A stretch of DNA of 64,000 nt from Bacteroidales bacterium (GTDB taxonomy: Bacteria; Bacteroidota; Bacteroidia; Bacteroidales; UBA12077). The notes under the pieces were generated by a model that was not told the origin of the DNA, ran no database searches, and was given only the letters and a program-made list of their open reading frames with translations. Every line of letters begins with the position of its first letter. Position 1 is the first letter of the stretch. The DNA is taken from positions 62,001 to 126,000 of the forward strand of contig JAEINU010000009.1 of NCBI GenBank assembly GCA_016342685.1, written 5' to 3'. Positions 46,424 to 58,150 of this stretch are shown here, one piece after another. The translations under genes and the position numbers were made by a program.

Positions 46424-47611
46424 TTAATTTCTGATATAAGCCAGAAAAACATCCAATTTGGTTAAAATTGACTTAAGTTTTAACAAGTTTGATAACTTTA
46501 TTTTACCAATAACATAATTACTATTTTGACCTGAATATTTTTCTGTAATATTTTCAAATTCAAAATGTGAGAAATCTACCATATTTTTGTAACGCAAATA
46601 GATTTCAATTTCATGATCGATTTTGTATTCGAGCTTTTTAAAATACTTCTGTTTCTTATACTCGTATTTATAATTATGCGATCGTGCAGTGATATCGGAT
46701 AAAACAGCTGAACCCGTTGGAAAACCGCCAGCTCCTTTCCCAAACATAAATTGTTTGTCGTAGAACTCACCTTGAATAACTACACCATTATACTCATCTT
46801 CCACATTATAAATATATTTATCTGGGCGTACCAATCGTGGAATTACAAACATCGTAAACGATTCTTCGTCCAATTTAATTAATTGTGCAACCAGTTTAAT
46901 TTTCAGATTCTTCTCTCGTGCATATTGAATATCTCCCTCCTGAATATTTGAGATACCATAGTTAAAAACTTCGTCAGGCTTAACAAACGTTCCTAATGCG
47001 TGTGTTGCTATAATAATCAACTTATATAAAGAATCGAATCCATCGACATCTAGACTTGGATTACTTTCAGCAAATCCTAAATCTTGAGCTTGTTTTAAAG
47101 CTATTTCATAGCTTAATCCTTCGTTAAAAATCTTCGAAAGAATATAATTCGATGATCCATTTAAAATCCCCGTTACAGATTTTAATAAATCGTTATCATA
47201 ATATTCTTCAATGTTTCGAATAATTGGAATACTTCCACAAGCTGATGCATCATACAATAAAGATGTGTTTGTTTCTTCTTGAAGATCAATTAATTCATCT
47301 AAATGGTGAGCTAACATCTTTTTATTCCCAGACACAACGCTCTTTTTATTTTGCAAACAGCGTTTAACAATATCATAAGCTTCCTCAGCATTATCAATCA
47401 ACTCAACCACCAAATTAATTTCTGGATCGTTAATGATATCATCTTTATTGTATGTAAACTGATTTTCAGCTAATGATCTCTTCTTATCTTTTTGTCGCAC
47501 ACAAATTTTGCTAATACCTGCATCGACTGTTTTGCTATGTTGAAGCACATGGTAAAGACTTTCGCCTACAACTCCATAGCCGAAAAGTCCAATATTTATT
47601 TTTTGATTCAT
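46424..47611 (-). CDS. hom: Homoserine dehydrogenase
   Basis: A 395-residue NAD(P)-dependent enzyme that reduces aspartate semialdehyde to homoserine. The N-terminal Rossmann fold (IGLFGYGVVGESLYHVL) is intact, as is the dimerisation/catalytic part with YDASACGSIPIIRNIEEYYDND and KGAGGFPTGSAVLSDI. A short C-terminus suggests no ACT regulatory domain. It is monofunctional (no aspartokinase part). It precedes metH in the methionine cluster, after a 421-base repeat-rich gap, and shares the direction of metX and metY. Confidence 0.94.
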   Translation of the reverse strand: MNQKINIGLFGYGVVGESLYHVLQHSKTVDAGISKICVRQKDKKRSLAENQFTYNKDDIINDPEINLVVELIDNAEEAYDIVKRCLQNKKSVVSGNKKMLAHHLDELIDLQEETNTSLLYDASACGSIPIIRNIEEYYDNDLLKSVTGILNGSSNYILSKIFNEGLSYEIALKQAQDLGFAESNPSLDVDGFDSLYKLIIIATHALGTFVKPDEVFNYGISNIQEGDIQYAREKNLKIKLVAQLIKLDEESFTMFVIPRLVRPDKYIYNVEDEYNGVVIQGEFYDKQFMFGKGAGGFPTGSAVLSDITARSHNYKYEYKKQKYFKKLEYKIDHEIEIYLRYKNMVDFSHFEFENITEKYSGQNSNYVIGKIKLSNLLKLKSILTKLDVFLAYIRN

Positions 47612-47656
47612 TTTTTTATACTCTATGTCTTTAATTTATCAAATACTTCAGCCACC

Positions 47657-47726
47657 CTTCGACAGGCTCAGGATGACATTAATTGCAGATAGCAATCAAG
47701 AGATTGTCATGTTAAGTTTATCGAAA
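47657..47726. repeat. Inverted pair of the dispersed repeat between hom and metX
   Basis: 47657-47678 (CTTCGACAGGCTCAG then GATGACA) and a degenerate inverted partner at 47705-47726 (TGTCATGTTAAGTTTATCG). Confidence 0.65.
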
Positions 47727-47749
47727 CATAGACAATAGATTCTAAGTAT

Positions 47750-48766
47750 TTAATTTTCTAAAAACTTGTTAATGATTTTTGTTAATTGTTCTGTTTCAAT
47801 TAAAAAACCATCATGACCATAAAGCGAATCAATTTCAATGAATTTGGAATTTGGAATGTATTTTTGTACCTCACTGATCTCATCAGGGAAAAACAAAATA
47901 TCGGAAGATATTGCTATTAGTAATGACTTAGCTTTAATTCCTGCCAACGCTTTTTCTATACCTCCACGACCTCGACCCACATTATGTGTGTCGAAAGATT
48001 TTGTGATGGAATAGTATGAATAAGCATTAAATCGTTTTACTAATTTTTCGCCTTGATATTGCTGATACGAAATCGCCCTGAAATTTTCTAGTTTTTCTTT
48101 TTCAGGATCTTGCTGAGTTTTGTTATACGTTGCTGCATTTCTATAACTCAATAAAGCTATTGATCGTGCAGCTTTTAATCCATTTAAACCAGCTTTTTCG
48201 TGATTATTTTTAAATGTAGGATCAGCATTTATAGCTAATCGCTGTGATTCATTAATTGCAATATTCCAAGGTGAAGCAAATGCTCCGCTACCAATAAAAA
48301 CCAAATTCTCAATCAAAGAAGGATTTATAATACTCCATTCCAGTGCCTGAAAGCTACCGATTGATCCGCCAGTAATCATAAAGATTTTCGAAATACTCAA
48401 ATGTTCTCTTAACAAGTCATGAGCATTTACCATATCTCTAATGGTGATTAATGGGAAATCGTGATAATATGGTTCGTTCGTTTTAGGATTTATTGATAAA
48501 GGTCCTGTGGTACCATAACAAGAACCTAAAAAATTCGCACATACAATAAAATATTTCGATGTGTCGAACAATAATCCATCTCCAACCATATTTGGCCACC
48601 AGTCAGCAACATCGGAATTGGCAGTTAAGGCATGACAAACCCAAATAACATTATCTTTTGCTTCATTTAAATTACCTGTGGCATGATATGAAATTTGAAT
48701 GTCGTGCAATGATTGCCCGTTTTCAAGTTTTAATTCTCCTTTGTATTGAAATTGATGTTCTGTCAT
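47750..48766 (-). CDS. metX: Homoserine O-acetyltransferase
   Basis: A 338-residue alpha/beta hydrolase acetylating homoserine. Nucleophile elbow GGSIGSFQALEW with the catalytic Ser, Asp in SDILFFPDE, His in YGHDGFLIE, plus GTTGPLSINP and RDMVNAH. I use the ATG at 48766, since the 16 residues upstream in the frame do not resemble the family. Length is slightly short but usual. Acetylhomoserine goes to MetY, encoded upstream, so the pathway uses direct sulfhydrylation. A gap with hairpin repeats separates it from metY. Confidence 0.95.
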   Translation of the reverse strand: MTEHQFQYKGELKLENGQSLHDIQISYHATGNLNEAKDNVIWVCHALTANSDVADWWPNMVGDGLLFDTSKYFIVCANFLGSCYGTTGPLSINPKTNEPYYHDFPLITIRDMVNAHDLLREHLSISKIFMITGGSIGSFQALEWSIINPSLIENLVFIGSGAFASPWNIAINESQRLAINADPTFKNNHEKAGLNGLKAARSIALLSYRNAATYNKTQQDPEKEKLENFRAISYQQYQGEKLVKRFNAYSYYSITKSFDTHNVGRGRGGIEKALAGIKAKSLLIAISSDILFFPDEISEVQKYIPNSKFIEIDSLYGHDGFLIETEQLTKIINKFLEN

Positions 48767-48923
48767 AATAGTTTTTATTAAGCGGATGCTACTTTTCGAT
48801 GTTACAAATAACAATAAACAATTATCAAATAAATAACATTTTTAGCTGTTTTGAAAATTGATTTGAATTTTGAATTTTGCTATTCCTAAATATTCGAATA
48901 AATAGCTTTCCGCTTATTTTTAA

Positions 48924-48955
48924 ATTCCGGGTCTTCATTTCATTTCGCCCGGAAT
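48924..48955. repeat. Hairpin repeat, type A
   Basis: ATTCCGGG, loop TCTTCATTTCATTTCG and CCCGGAAT. A compensated relative occurs at 50402-50433: the stem is changed in both arms while the loop is nearly identical. Confidence 0.7.
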
Positions 48956-48985
48956 GACAACATTATGTTTATGTTTTAAAAATGC

Positions 48986-49067
48986 TGTCATAATGAGCCT
49001 GTCGAAGTATGAACAGTTTTAGTTTGCTTAATTATTTTGTCTACCCTTCGACAAACTCAGAATGACA
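48986..49067. repeat. Inverted pair of the dispersed repeat between metX and metY
   Basis: 48986-49007 reads TGTCATAATGAG then CCTGTCGAAG; 49046-49067 reads CTTCGACAAACTCAG then AATGACA, giving an inverted pair around a 38-base spacer. Confidence 0.7.
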
Positions 49068-49074
49068 AAATATT

Positions 49075-50433
<1,359 letters not shown>

Positions 50434-50458
50434 GACAATTATTTCACTATCTACTAGA

Positions 50459-50486
50459 TTCGGAAAGACATTAATCTACTCTCCGA
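50459..50486 (-). promoter_or_regulatory. Candidate attenuation hairpin after the leader frame
   Basis: On the minus strand TCGGA begins at the base right after the leader stop and pairs with TCCGA at 50459-50463, with AG/CT inside. No T run follows, so it is more likely a structural switch than a terminator. Confidence 0.3.
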
Positions 50487-50564
50487 CTAGCGCATGCACA
50501 TAGGCAAAAGCGGCATCGTGAAATTGTTAAACCAAAAATGATTAGCAATTACAAAACCTAACAC
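50487..50564 (-). CDS. Candidate Met-rich leader peptide of the methionine cluster
   Basis: A 25-codon frame from GTG (50564-50562) to TAG, with AGGAG (complement of 50572-50576) seven bases before it, a strong Shine-Dalgarno that most genes here lack. Its last ten residues read TMPLLPMCMR: three Met and one Cys. It lies between the SAM riboswitch and metY and is followed directly by a hairpin. Leader frames rich in the regulated amino acid are known from attenuation systems, so starvation for Met may stall ribosomes here. Overlapping frames in this stretch are closed. The role is inference. Confidence 0.5.
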   Translation of the reverse strand: MLGFVIANHFWFNNFTMPLLPMCMR

Positions 50565-50605
50565 GGAATTACTCCTACAAAAAAATTCTTTAATCATGAT
50601 TTTTT

Positions 50606-50739
50606 GCGTTTAGTTTATAATTTCCCGTCTGACTATTTCAGACCCTGGGTTAGGTATTAGCACCATGGAACATATTTTGTTCCGGTTGCTAGAGGTTCTC
50701 AGAGCCTAATCTCTCCCCTCTTCTTTATAAATCAAACGC
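50606..50739 (-). ncRNA. SAM-I riboswitch
   Basis: On the minus strand the core reads GAGGGGAGAG, CTCTGAGAACCTC, TAGCAACC, a P3 hairpin GGAACA/TGTTCC, GGTGCTAATACCT and ACCC, a close fit to SAM-I as recalled from Bacteroidota. P1 pairs GCGTTTGATTTATAA (50725-50739) with TTATAAACTAAACGC (50606-50620), 15 positions with two mismatches. A GTCTGA-AATAG-TCAGAC hairpin fits P4. It lies 238 bases before metY and in the expected orientation. The expression platform was not identified. Confidence 0.85.
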
Positions 50740-50768
50740 CCTTGGAAAGGATGTTTGAAATGATGACA

Positions 50769-50801
50769 CAAATATAAGAACAAATTTTTGTGATTTCCAA
50801 A
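50769..50801 (-). promoter_or_regulatory. Promoter of the methionine cluster
   Basis: On the minus strand a TTTG (-33, 50798-50801) and TATATTTG (-7, 50769-50776) are 21 bases apart, matching the Bacteroidota consensus TTTG/TAnnTTTG. Transcription would start about 25 bases before the riboswitch. Confidence 0.6.
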
Positions 50802-50830
50802 CAGAAAATAAAAACAACTTTATCTTAAAC

Positions 50831-50858
50831 TAAAAAATCCGACATGAAGCCGGATTTA
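50831..50858 (-). terminator. Intrinsic terminator of the DUF4412-like gene
   Basis: On the minus strand AAATCCG, a 9-base loop and CGGATTT are followed by TTTA, 26 bases after the stop of the 50884 gene. Confidence 0.6.
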
Positions 50859-50883
50859 ATTACAAAATAGATATTTTATTTTT

Positions 50884-51699
50884 TTATTCACGTTCGCCCA
50901 AACCCATTTCGACCAGGCGTACTTTTTTGTACTCAACTGGAACTTCAAATTCAGAAATATCTATACTTTCTTTTTCGAGATTAGTTACTTCGCTAATTGA
51001 TTCGTAGCCTCCATTATAATTTATTGATTTTAATGGGAATCCTTTTTTAGAGAATTCAATATATTTTTCATTTGCCTGATAAAATGCCATTGTTCCTGCC
51101 TGACTTATAAAATCACCAAATACAAGATGAAACTTTTCAGAATCAAATTCTGCATTTGCTCTGTCCGATTCAGACAACCAAGCCTCTTCCTTTAATGAAC
51201 CATTTACCGAGATTTTATATTTTGTTGCCATTCGCCCAGCAATTCTATCTCGGTCTCCTGTTTTTTCAATCTGCAAATTGTATTCTTCTGGTTCTTCACC
51301 AGAAAATTTTGATGGGTCATCAATACTTTCCATCATTCCTTGATACATTTTTCGAATCATTTCTTTTTGAGCATCTGCAGCATTAGCCAACTGCTCATCC
51401 ATAGCAGATTGCATTGCATTTTTAATTTCTACTTTATACGCAGCAACATCTCCTGTCCAGAAAACTTTTTTTGAAGGACTCATAATTGTCATAGTCTCCT
51501 TATTCAAATCAAAAGTAGTAATCATATCAGCTTGGACAACTTTCATAACGCCATCTTGCAAATACACAGTTTCAATTAATGCCGTTTCAACTCCTTCGTC
51601 GGAATCATAACTTTGCTGTGTAATTACCCAACCAGCATTTACATTAACACTTAGAATTATACCTACAACTAATAGAAGAATATATTTTTGCGTTTTCAT
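50884..51699 (-). CDS. Secreted DUF4412-like protein
   Basis: A 271-residue exported protein. Signal peptide MKTQKYILLLVVGIILSVNVNA is followed by a beta-rich domain (WVITQQSYDSDEGVETALIETVYLQDGVMKVVQ, FDLNKETMTIMSP) and YNLQIEKTGDRDRIAGRMATKYKIS, which resemble DUF4412, whose known members are of unknown role. The middle contains a Met-rich helical stretch (MRKMYQGMMESID-like). It sits before the methionine control region and has its own terminator. Confidence 0.65.
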   Translation of the reverse strand: MKTQKYILLLVVGIILSVNVNAGWVITQQSYDSDEGVETALIETVYLQDGVMKVVQADMITTFDLNKETMTIMSPSKKVFWTGDVAAYKVEIKNAMQSAMDEQLANAADAQKEMIRKMYQGMMESIDDPSKFSGEEPEEYNLQIEKTGDRDRIAGRMATKYKISVNGSLKEEAWLSESDRANAEFDSEKFHLVFGDFISQAGTMAFYQANEKYIEFSKKGFPLKSINYNGGYESISEVTNLEKESIDISEFEVPVEYKKVRLVEMGLGERE

Positions 51700-51856
51700 T
51701 TGTTTTTTTATTTCTGGTTAATCTAAAATCATACCAAAATGGTATAATATTGCTTAAATCAATATCAAAAATAAGAATTAATTTGTTATAAAGCCTATTA
51801 TTCAGAGTAAAGCAGGTTAAAAATTACAAATGGATTCCTTTAAGAATCTTTGTTTA

Positions 51857-51893
51857 AAATAAAAGGAGTGCCAAAATATGGCACTCCTTTTAT
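51857..51893 (-). terminator. Intrinsic terminator of the C25 protease gene
   Basis: AAAAGGAGTGCCA (51861-51873) and its inverted copy (51879-51891) around a short loop, with T/A-rich ends on both sides. It follows the 51912 gene's stop by 18 bases. Confidence 0.85.
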
Positions 51894-51911
51894 TCATATG
51901 ATCAAAATCTT

Positions 51912-54900
51912 TTATCTCTTAATAAATTTAGTTACTAAGGATTCTTTTTCATCATCAACAGATATAAAATACACTCCAACAGGAATATCCGAAATCTGAA
52001 TTTCTTGTTCTTGTCCATTCATATCAACAACTTTAATTAGATTACCAGTTACGCTATAAATACTAATAGTACCTATTCTGTTACCGTTGCTAACCATTAC
52101 ATTTATATGATCTTCAGCTGGGTTAGGATAAATGCTTATTGAAGTTGGGTCTTCATTTCCAATCTCAGTTCCATCTAAATTAATCCTATTATCGTTCCTA
52201 GCTGTAGTTACGTTAACTGTATAATCTTCAACTTCTCCATAAGAGAATGTTTCACATGACGTTGCTGCAGCATTATATTTCATTGTAACGCGCATTCTAG
52301 TTGTACCTAATACAGCATCTGAAGGAACTGTAAAAGTACCTGATAGATTTGCAGAACTGCTAGATGAACCTGTTGCCATTTCTTCATCAGAATCAAATGT
52401 TCCACTATGATCCCAATCAATCCATGCGTGCCAGTATTCGGTATACGTACTACTACTGAATCCACAGCTAAAATATATTGTTTGACTTGAACCTAAAGCC
52501 ACATTTGCAGTCATGCTTGTAAAATCTGAGTATGAAGCTCCAGTTGAAGTATTTGCTATTTCGCCTAGAGCAACGTAATCGATCCATTCGTAAGAGTAAT
52601 TGTTACCTTGTGATGCACAGTAAGTAACTTGATTCTCTAATGTTGTTACATTTAATGTATTACTTGCCAAAGAAACATTTCCTGCAGCATCTTTAGCTTT
52701 TACATAAAATGTATACGTTGTATTTGCTGAAAGTCCTGATACACCATAACTAGTTGATGAAATTGACGCTAAGAAACTTCCATCTTTATAAACATCGTAT
52801 TCAGTTACACCAATATTATCTGTTGATGCATTCCAACTTAACGAAACAGATGACGATGTAATACTTGAAGTACTTAAATTACTAGGAACTGTTGGAGCCT
52901 CGGTATCAACAACACCTTGAGATATTACAACAGTATAATCTTCAACCTCACCATAAGAAAATGATTCGCAAGCAGTTTGAGCTCCATTATATTTCATAGA
53001 AACTCTCATGCGTGTTGATTTCGAAGAAGTTCCAGCAGGAATTGTTGCTGTTCCTGTTACTGCAGTTTTACTTAAAGCACCTGCATCAAAAACAAGTTCG
53101 TCCGTATCATCAAAATCACCATCGGCATTTAAATCAACCCAGATTTTCCAGTACTCATTGTAAGTTGAACTCTTAAAGCCTGGAGTTAATGAAACTGCAT
53201 AATCAGTACCAGCTGTCATGTTCACAGTTTTACTTGTAAAATCAGAATATGCTGTTCCTGTAGATGTATTTGTAAAATCACCAATAGTTACACCAGCTAT
53301 CCATTCATAACTGAAGTCGTTTCCTTGTGAAGTACAATATGTTGGCACATAATCTTGAACTGTAATATAATCCGTTTTAGTTTCTGTATCGTTTCCTTCA
53401 CTGTTAGTTACTGTTAAAGAAACATTATAAGTTCCAATTGTACTATAAGTAACTGTTGGATTTTGGGCTGTACTTGTTGCAGGTGTACCTCCTTCAAATG
53501 TCCAAGAATAACTTGTTGGACTGCCTGTTGAAGTACTTGTAAAATTAACAGATCCGCTTTCAGAAACTGTTGTTGATGAAGCAGAAAAATTAGCAACCGG
53601 TACAGTAGGAACAGCTCCTGCTGGACCATCTGGTTGACCTGGAGTACGCATTTGTAAAGATGGATCACCAAACACTGTCCATGTATCGGCCATATTTACA
53701 CCATCAGTTCCGTATTCATCAATCATTTGGAACATTCCATTAACAAACATTCCACCATAATTTATATAAGTATTGGCAACCAATAAATCATTCATTTCGT
53801 CTTGAGCACACATTGGAGAAGCCCAAGATTGATTAATCGTTGATCCACAAAATACAATTGCTCCTGTTGGATTACCATTATTTGTTGCACGAAGCCAAGT
53901 CTCTGCAAAACATGTAATTCCAGTAAAATTACCTACAACGCAAGCAACAGAAATTACAAATGGTAATTTATTTTCATTGGTTAATGAATTTACATTTGTT
54001 TGTGTGTAAACCATAGATGCCCATGTTGTATTACTTCCATGACCAACATAATTTATAATTCCTCGTCCACTATTTAAAGCTGTTGAAAGTTGAGAAGCAC
54101 TTCCTCCATCTTGATACACTCTATCCATAGTATAACCAAAACCTTCTAAATCATTCTCAATATTATTCATGTGAACTTCGTCGCTTTCGCCATCGTCGCC
54201 ACCAGAACCACCTTCATTAGAAGCAACTCCTACACCTTTTTTAAACCAAGTATCACTTGAATTAAGATCACGTTCATAATATATTGTTCTATCGATTTGA
54301 GTTTGTAATTGAGTTGCATTCTCTGCAGAAAAACGACCTACAAAAATATCAAGGTAATGATCTGAACCTGCAGTGTATCCATAATTATTATCTGAATCTC
54401 CAGCTGAAGTGCTAGAACTAGAAACCTGAGCATCATCACCAACTAATAGTAAATAACTTATTCCATTTTGGTCATATTGATTTTGCACATATGTCTTCAA
54501 AGCAGAAGCGCTTCCTATAGTAGAATAATTTACTAGACTTACTGTATAACCTATAGATTCTTTCCAAGCTACAAAACTAGCCATCTCATCCATAAAATCG
54601 GAATAACAAACAATTAGCATTTTCTTTCCACTCTCACTAACTGGAGTATATTTTGTAGACGATTTTGTGTAATTAATAAAATGATTTGTCAAAACTTTAT
54701 CGAAAACCACATCATTTTCGATTTTTGAATTAACGTTTAGTGTGTTTTTACTTCCTTTACCTTTTTCTACTAACTCAACAGTTAAATGGGTGTAAATTCT
54801 CACTTTTTTTGTAACGGGATTATATTGAACTGGATATACAGTTACATTCTGACCACGAACATTTCTAATAATATAAGGATCAGCTGTTTTTGCAATATTT

Positions 54901-55361
54901 GATGGATAAAATTCATCTTTCGAATAAACATCCCCATAAACAAAAGGAATTGTTTTAGGATCCTTATCTCTAGTAATAACACCTTTTGATGGAGCTAAAT
55001 CAACATCGTCAATCTCCACAAATTTACTGTCGATAATTTTTAATTCCATACCCGCATTATTTGGAATGGCCAAGGCTTGTGAAATCTTAGGTAAATCTGG
55101 TGTTCCTTTGATTTTTGTTCTAGAACAATTAGGGATATTAATTAGATTAACTTCTCCCTTAGAAGTTGAAACCTTTTCCATTGCATAAGCATCAAATACA
55201 AACTCTAAACGAATTTGATTCTCGCCAGATGATAAAAGATTGATTTTAGTTTCTACGGACGTTTTTTGCCCATCTAACATTTGCCAGTCTTGACTTTTTG
55301 CATTGAAACATACAAACATAAAAATCAGACCAAGCATTACACTTAGTAAATTTTTCTTCAT
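51912..55361 (-). CDS. Gingipain-like C25 cysteine protease with T9SS sorting domain
   Basis: A 1149-residue secreted enzyme. In order: signal peptide and N-terminal propeptide (1-200), Peptidase_C25 (about 230-560) with catalytic His441 (YVGHGSN) and Cys474 (VACVVGN), a PKD-type domain (about 590-645), two GEVED domains (about 660-815 and 915-1060) separated by an Fn3 domain (about 820-905), and a T9SS type A sorting domain (about 1075-1149, with [10 protein letters not shown] and a VTKFIKR end). It would be exported across the outer membrane by the type IX system and attached or released. A lysine- or arginine-specific gingipain role is likely, but specificity cannot be read here. Confidence 0.93.
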   Translation of the reverse strand: MKKNLLSVMLGLIFMFVCFNAKSQDWQMLDGQKTSVETKINLLSSGENQIRLEFVFDAYAMEKVSTSKGEVNLINIPNCSRTKIKGTPDLPKISQALAIPNNAGMELKIIDSKFVEIDDVDLAPSKGVITRDKDPKTIPFVYGDVYSKDEFYPSNIAKTADPYIIRNVRGQNVTVYPVQYNPVTKKVRIYTHLTVELVEKGKGSKNTLNVNSKIENDVVFDKVLTNHFINYTKSSTKYTPVSESGKKMLIVCYSDFMDEMASFVAWKESIGYTVSLVNYSTIGSASALKTYVQNQYDQNGISYLLLVGDDAQVSSSSTSAGDSDNNYGYTAGSDHYLDIFVGRFSAENATQLQTQIDRTIYYERDLNSSDTWFKKGVGVASNEGGSGGDDGESDEVHMNNIENDLEGFGYTMDRVYQDGGSASQLSTALNSGRGIINYVGHGSNTTWASMVYTQTNVNSLTNENKLPFVISVACVVGNFTGITCFAETWLRATNNGNPTGAIVFCGSTINQSWASPMCAQDEMNDLLVANTYINYGGMFVNGMFQMIDEYGTDGVNMADTWTVFGDPSLQMRTPGQPDGPAGAVPTVPVANFSASSTTVSESGSVNFTSTSTGSPTSYSWTFEGGTPATSTAQNPTVTYSTIGTYNVSLTVTNSEGNDTETKTDYITVQDYVPTYCTSQGNDFSYEWIAGVTIGDFTNTSTGTAYSDFTSKTVNMTAGTDYAVSLTPGFKSSTYNEYWKIWVDLNADGDFDDTDELVFDAGALSKTAVTGTATIPAGTSSKSTRMRVSMKYNGAQTACESFSYGEVEDYTVVISQGVVDTEAPTVPSNLSTSSITSSSVSLSWNASTDNIGVTEYDVYKDGSFLASISSTSYGVSGLSANTTYTFYVKAKDAAGNVSLASNTLNVTTLENQVTYCASQGNNYSYEWIDYVALGEIANTSTGASYSDFTSMTANVALGSSQTIYFSCGFSSSTYTEYWHAWIDWDHSGTFDSDEEMATGSSSSSANLSGTFTVPSDAVLGTTRMRVTMKYNAAATSCETFSYGEVEDYTVNVTTARNDNRINLDGTEIGNEDPTSISIYPNPAEDHINVMVSNGNRIGTISIYSVTGNLIKVVDMNGQEQEIQISDIPVGVYFISVDDEKESLVTKFIKR

Positions 55362-55493
55362 AATTAGGTTAATTTAAATTAGATGTTTAGATTTTAAAAA
55401 CCGCAAATTAACTTTTTTTGTTTAACAATAAATCTTTTTCGACAAACAACCTATTTGTGCCAACAAAAAACAAATATCAACGCTAATTATGAG

Positions 55494-55532
55494 ATCAAAA
55501 AAAAGCCCTTTGTGCAAATGCAACAAAGGGCT
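55494..55532 (-). terminator. Intrinsic terminator of the groS-groL operon
   Basis: AGCCCTTTGT (55504-55513) and ACAAAGGGCT (55523-55532) with a 9-base loop; on the minus strand eight T residues follow. Confidence 0.9.
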
Positions 55533-55560
55533 GAAATTATATGGTTTGATGATTGATTTC

Positions 55561-57240
<1,680 letters not shown>

Positions 57241-57264
57241 TTATAATTTACAAATTTCAACTAA

Positions 57265-57543
57265 TTACTCTACTAAAAGAATATCATCTTCGCGCATGAT
57301 TAGATAATCTTTGCCCTCAATGTTAATTTCAGTTCCTCCATATTTGCCATAAATAACAACATCACCAACTTTTAAAGACATTGGTTCATCTTTTTTTCCT
57401 TCGCCTATAGCAATAACAGTTCCTTTTTGTGGTTTTTCTTGAGCTGAATCTGGAATGATAATTCCGCTAGCAGTTTTTTCTTCGGCTTTATGTGCCTCAA
57501 CTAAAACTCTATCTTTTAATGGTCTGTACTTAAATTCTGACAT
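57265..57543 (-). CDS. groS: 10-kDa co-chaperonin
   Basis: A 92-residue cap of the GroEL ring: [45 protein letters not shown] and [25 protein letters not shown] are standard. First gene of the groS-groL transcript; the 250-base gap before it holds only AT-rich DNA and the secG terminator. Confidence 0.97.
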   Translation of the reverse strand: MSEFKYRPLKDRVLVEAHKAEEKTASGIIIPDSAQEKPQKGTVIAIGEGKKDEPMSLKVGDVVIYGKYGGTEINIEGKDYLIMREDDILLVE

Positions 57544-57731
57544 TGTTCTTATATTTAAAATGTTTAACTTATCTATATTTAGAATTGATTTTTACATAAT
57601 TTATGCCAAAACTCTTTTTGATTAAAAACCTGACAGTTTTTACCTTTCAAAAAGAGATGTGTTTTTCCAAACACAACCAATCAACATATAATACACTGAT
57701 TGTCTTTACTCTAGTTCAAAATTACGAATAC

Positions 57732-57768
57732 AAAAAAAGTGCCCGTCTTTTTGTCAGACTGACACTTT
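57732..57768 (-). terminator. Terminator downstream of secG
   Basis: AAAGTG (57736-57741) pairs with CACTTT (57763-57768), with an inner GTCT/AGAC stem, and on the minus strand a T run follows. Imperfect but positioned 26 bases after secG. Confidence 0.6.
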
Positions 57769-57794
57769 AATATCTTGTATAAATTAAATCTTTA

Positions 57795-58139
57795 TTACTC
57801 TGCGTTTTCTGCTGGTTGTTCGCTATCAGGAACTGATGTAGGGAATTCTGGCATTTGAGTTGGGTCAATCGCTTGATTAACTTCTTGCTCAATTCTTGAC
57901 CTTTCTTCAACCTGTCCTCTTGGAATTGTCATACTTGCAGCTATGCTTAAAATAACTAATGCTATAGCTAATGTCCAAGTCGCTTTCTCAAGGAAATCAG
58001 TTGTTTTTCGAACACCCATTACTTGATTCGACCCTGAAAAATTCGCTGCTAATCCTCCACCTTTCGAGTTCTGAACTAAAACAATTAATGTTAGTAATAT
58101 ACTCGCAATAATGATTAATACTGAAACTAATACGTACAT
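57795..58139 (-). CDS. secG: Preprotein translocase subunit SecG
   Basis: A 114-residue inner-membrane protein with two helices (LVSVLIIIASILLTLIVLVQNSKGGG and TLAIALVILSIAASM) and the conserved GGLAANFSGSNQVMGVRKTTDFLEKATW segment. The Glu/Pro-rich tail is longer than in E. coli. It assists SecYE. It lies 11 bases after the TPR protein gene and shares a transcript with the lptE group. Confidence 0.95.
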   Translation of the reverse strand: MYVLVSVLIIIASILLTLIVLVQNSKGGGLAANFSGSNQVMGVRKTTDFLEKATWTLAIALVILSIAASMTIPRGQVEERSRIEQEVNQAIDPTQMPEFPTSVPDSEQPAENAE

Positions 58140-58150
58140 ATTAAAATATT

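Larger units (their letters stand above)
48767..49074. other. 308-bp gap with hairpin and dispersed repeats
   Basis: Between metY and metX. Holds the hairpin repeat at 48924-48955 and an inverted pair of the 22-bp repeat at 48986-49007 and 49046-49067. No gene or promoter was recognised. Confidence 0.65.

Noticed and set aside
46023-49067. CRISPR-like array
   Set aside because: The repeats are not regularly spaced, occur in both orientations and are separated by genes.
50474-50520. Second frame in the leader region reading HDAAFAYVHALVGE
   Set aside because: It overlaps the Met-rich frame, has no start codon and is closed upstream by TAA within a few codons.
57544-57794. CIRCE element or sigma-54 promoter before groS
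   Set aside because: No TTAGCACTC-N9-GAGTGCTAA dyad; the best TGGCA match lacks the TTGC half at the right spacing.
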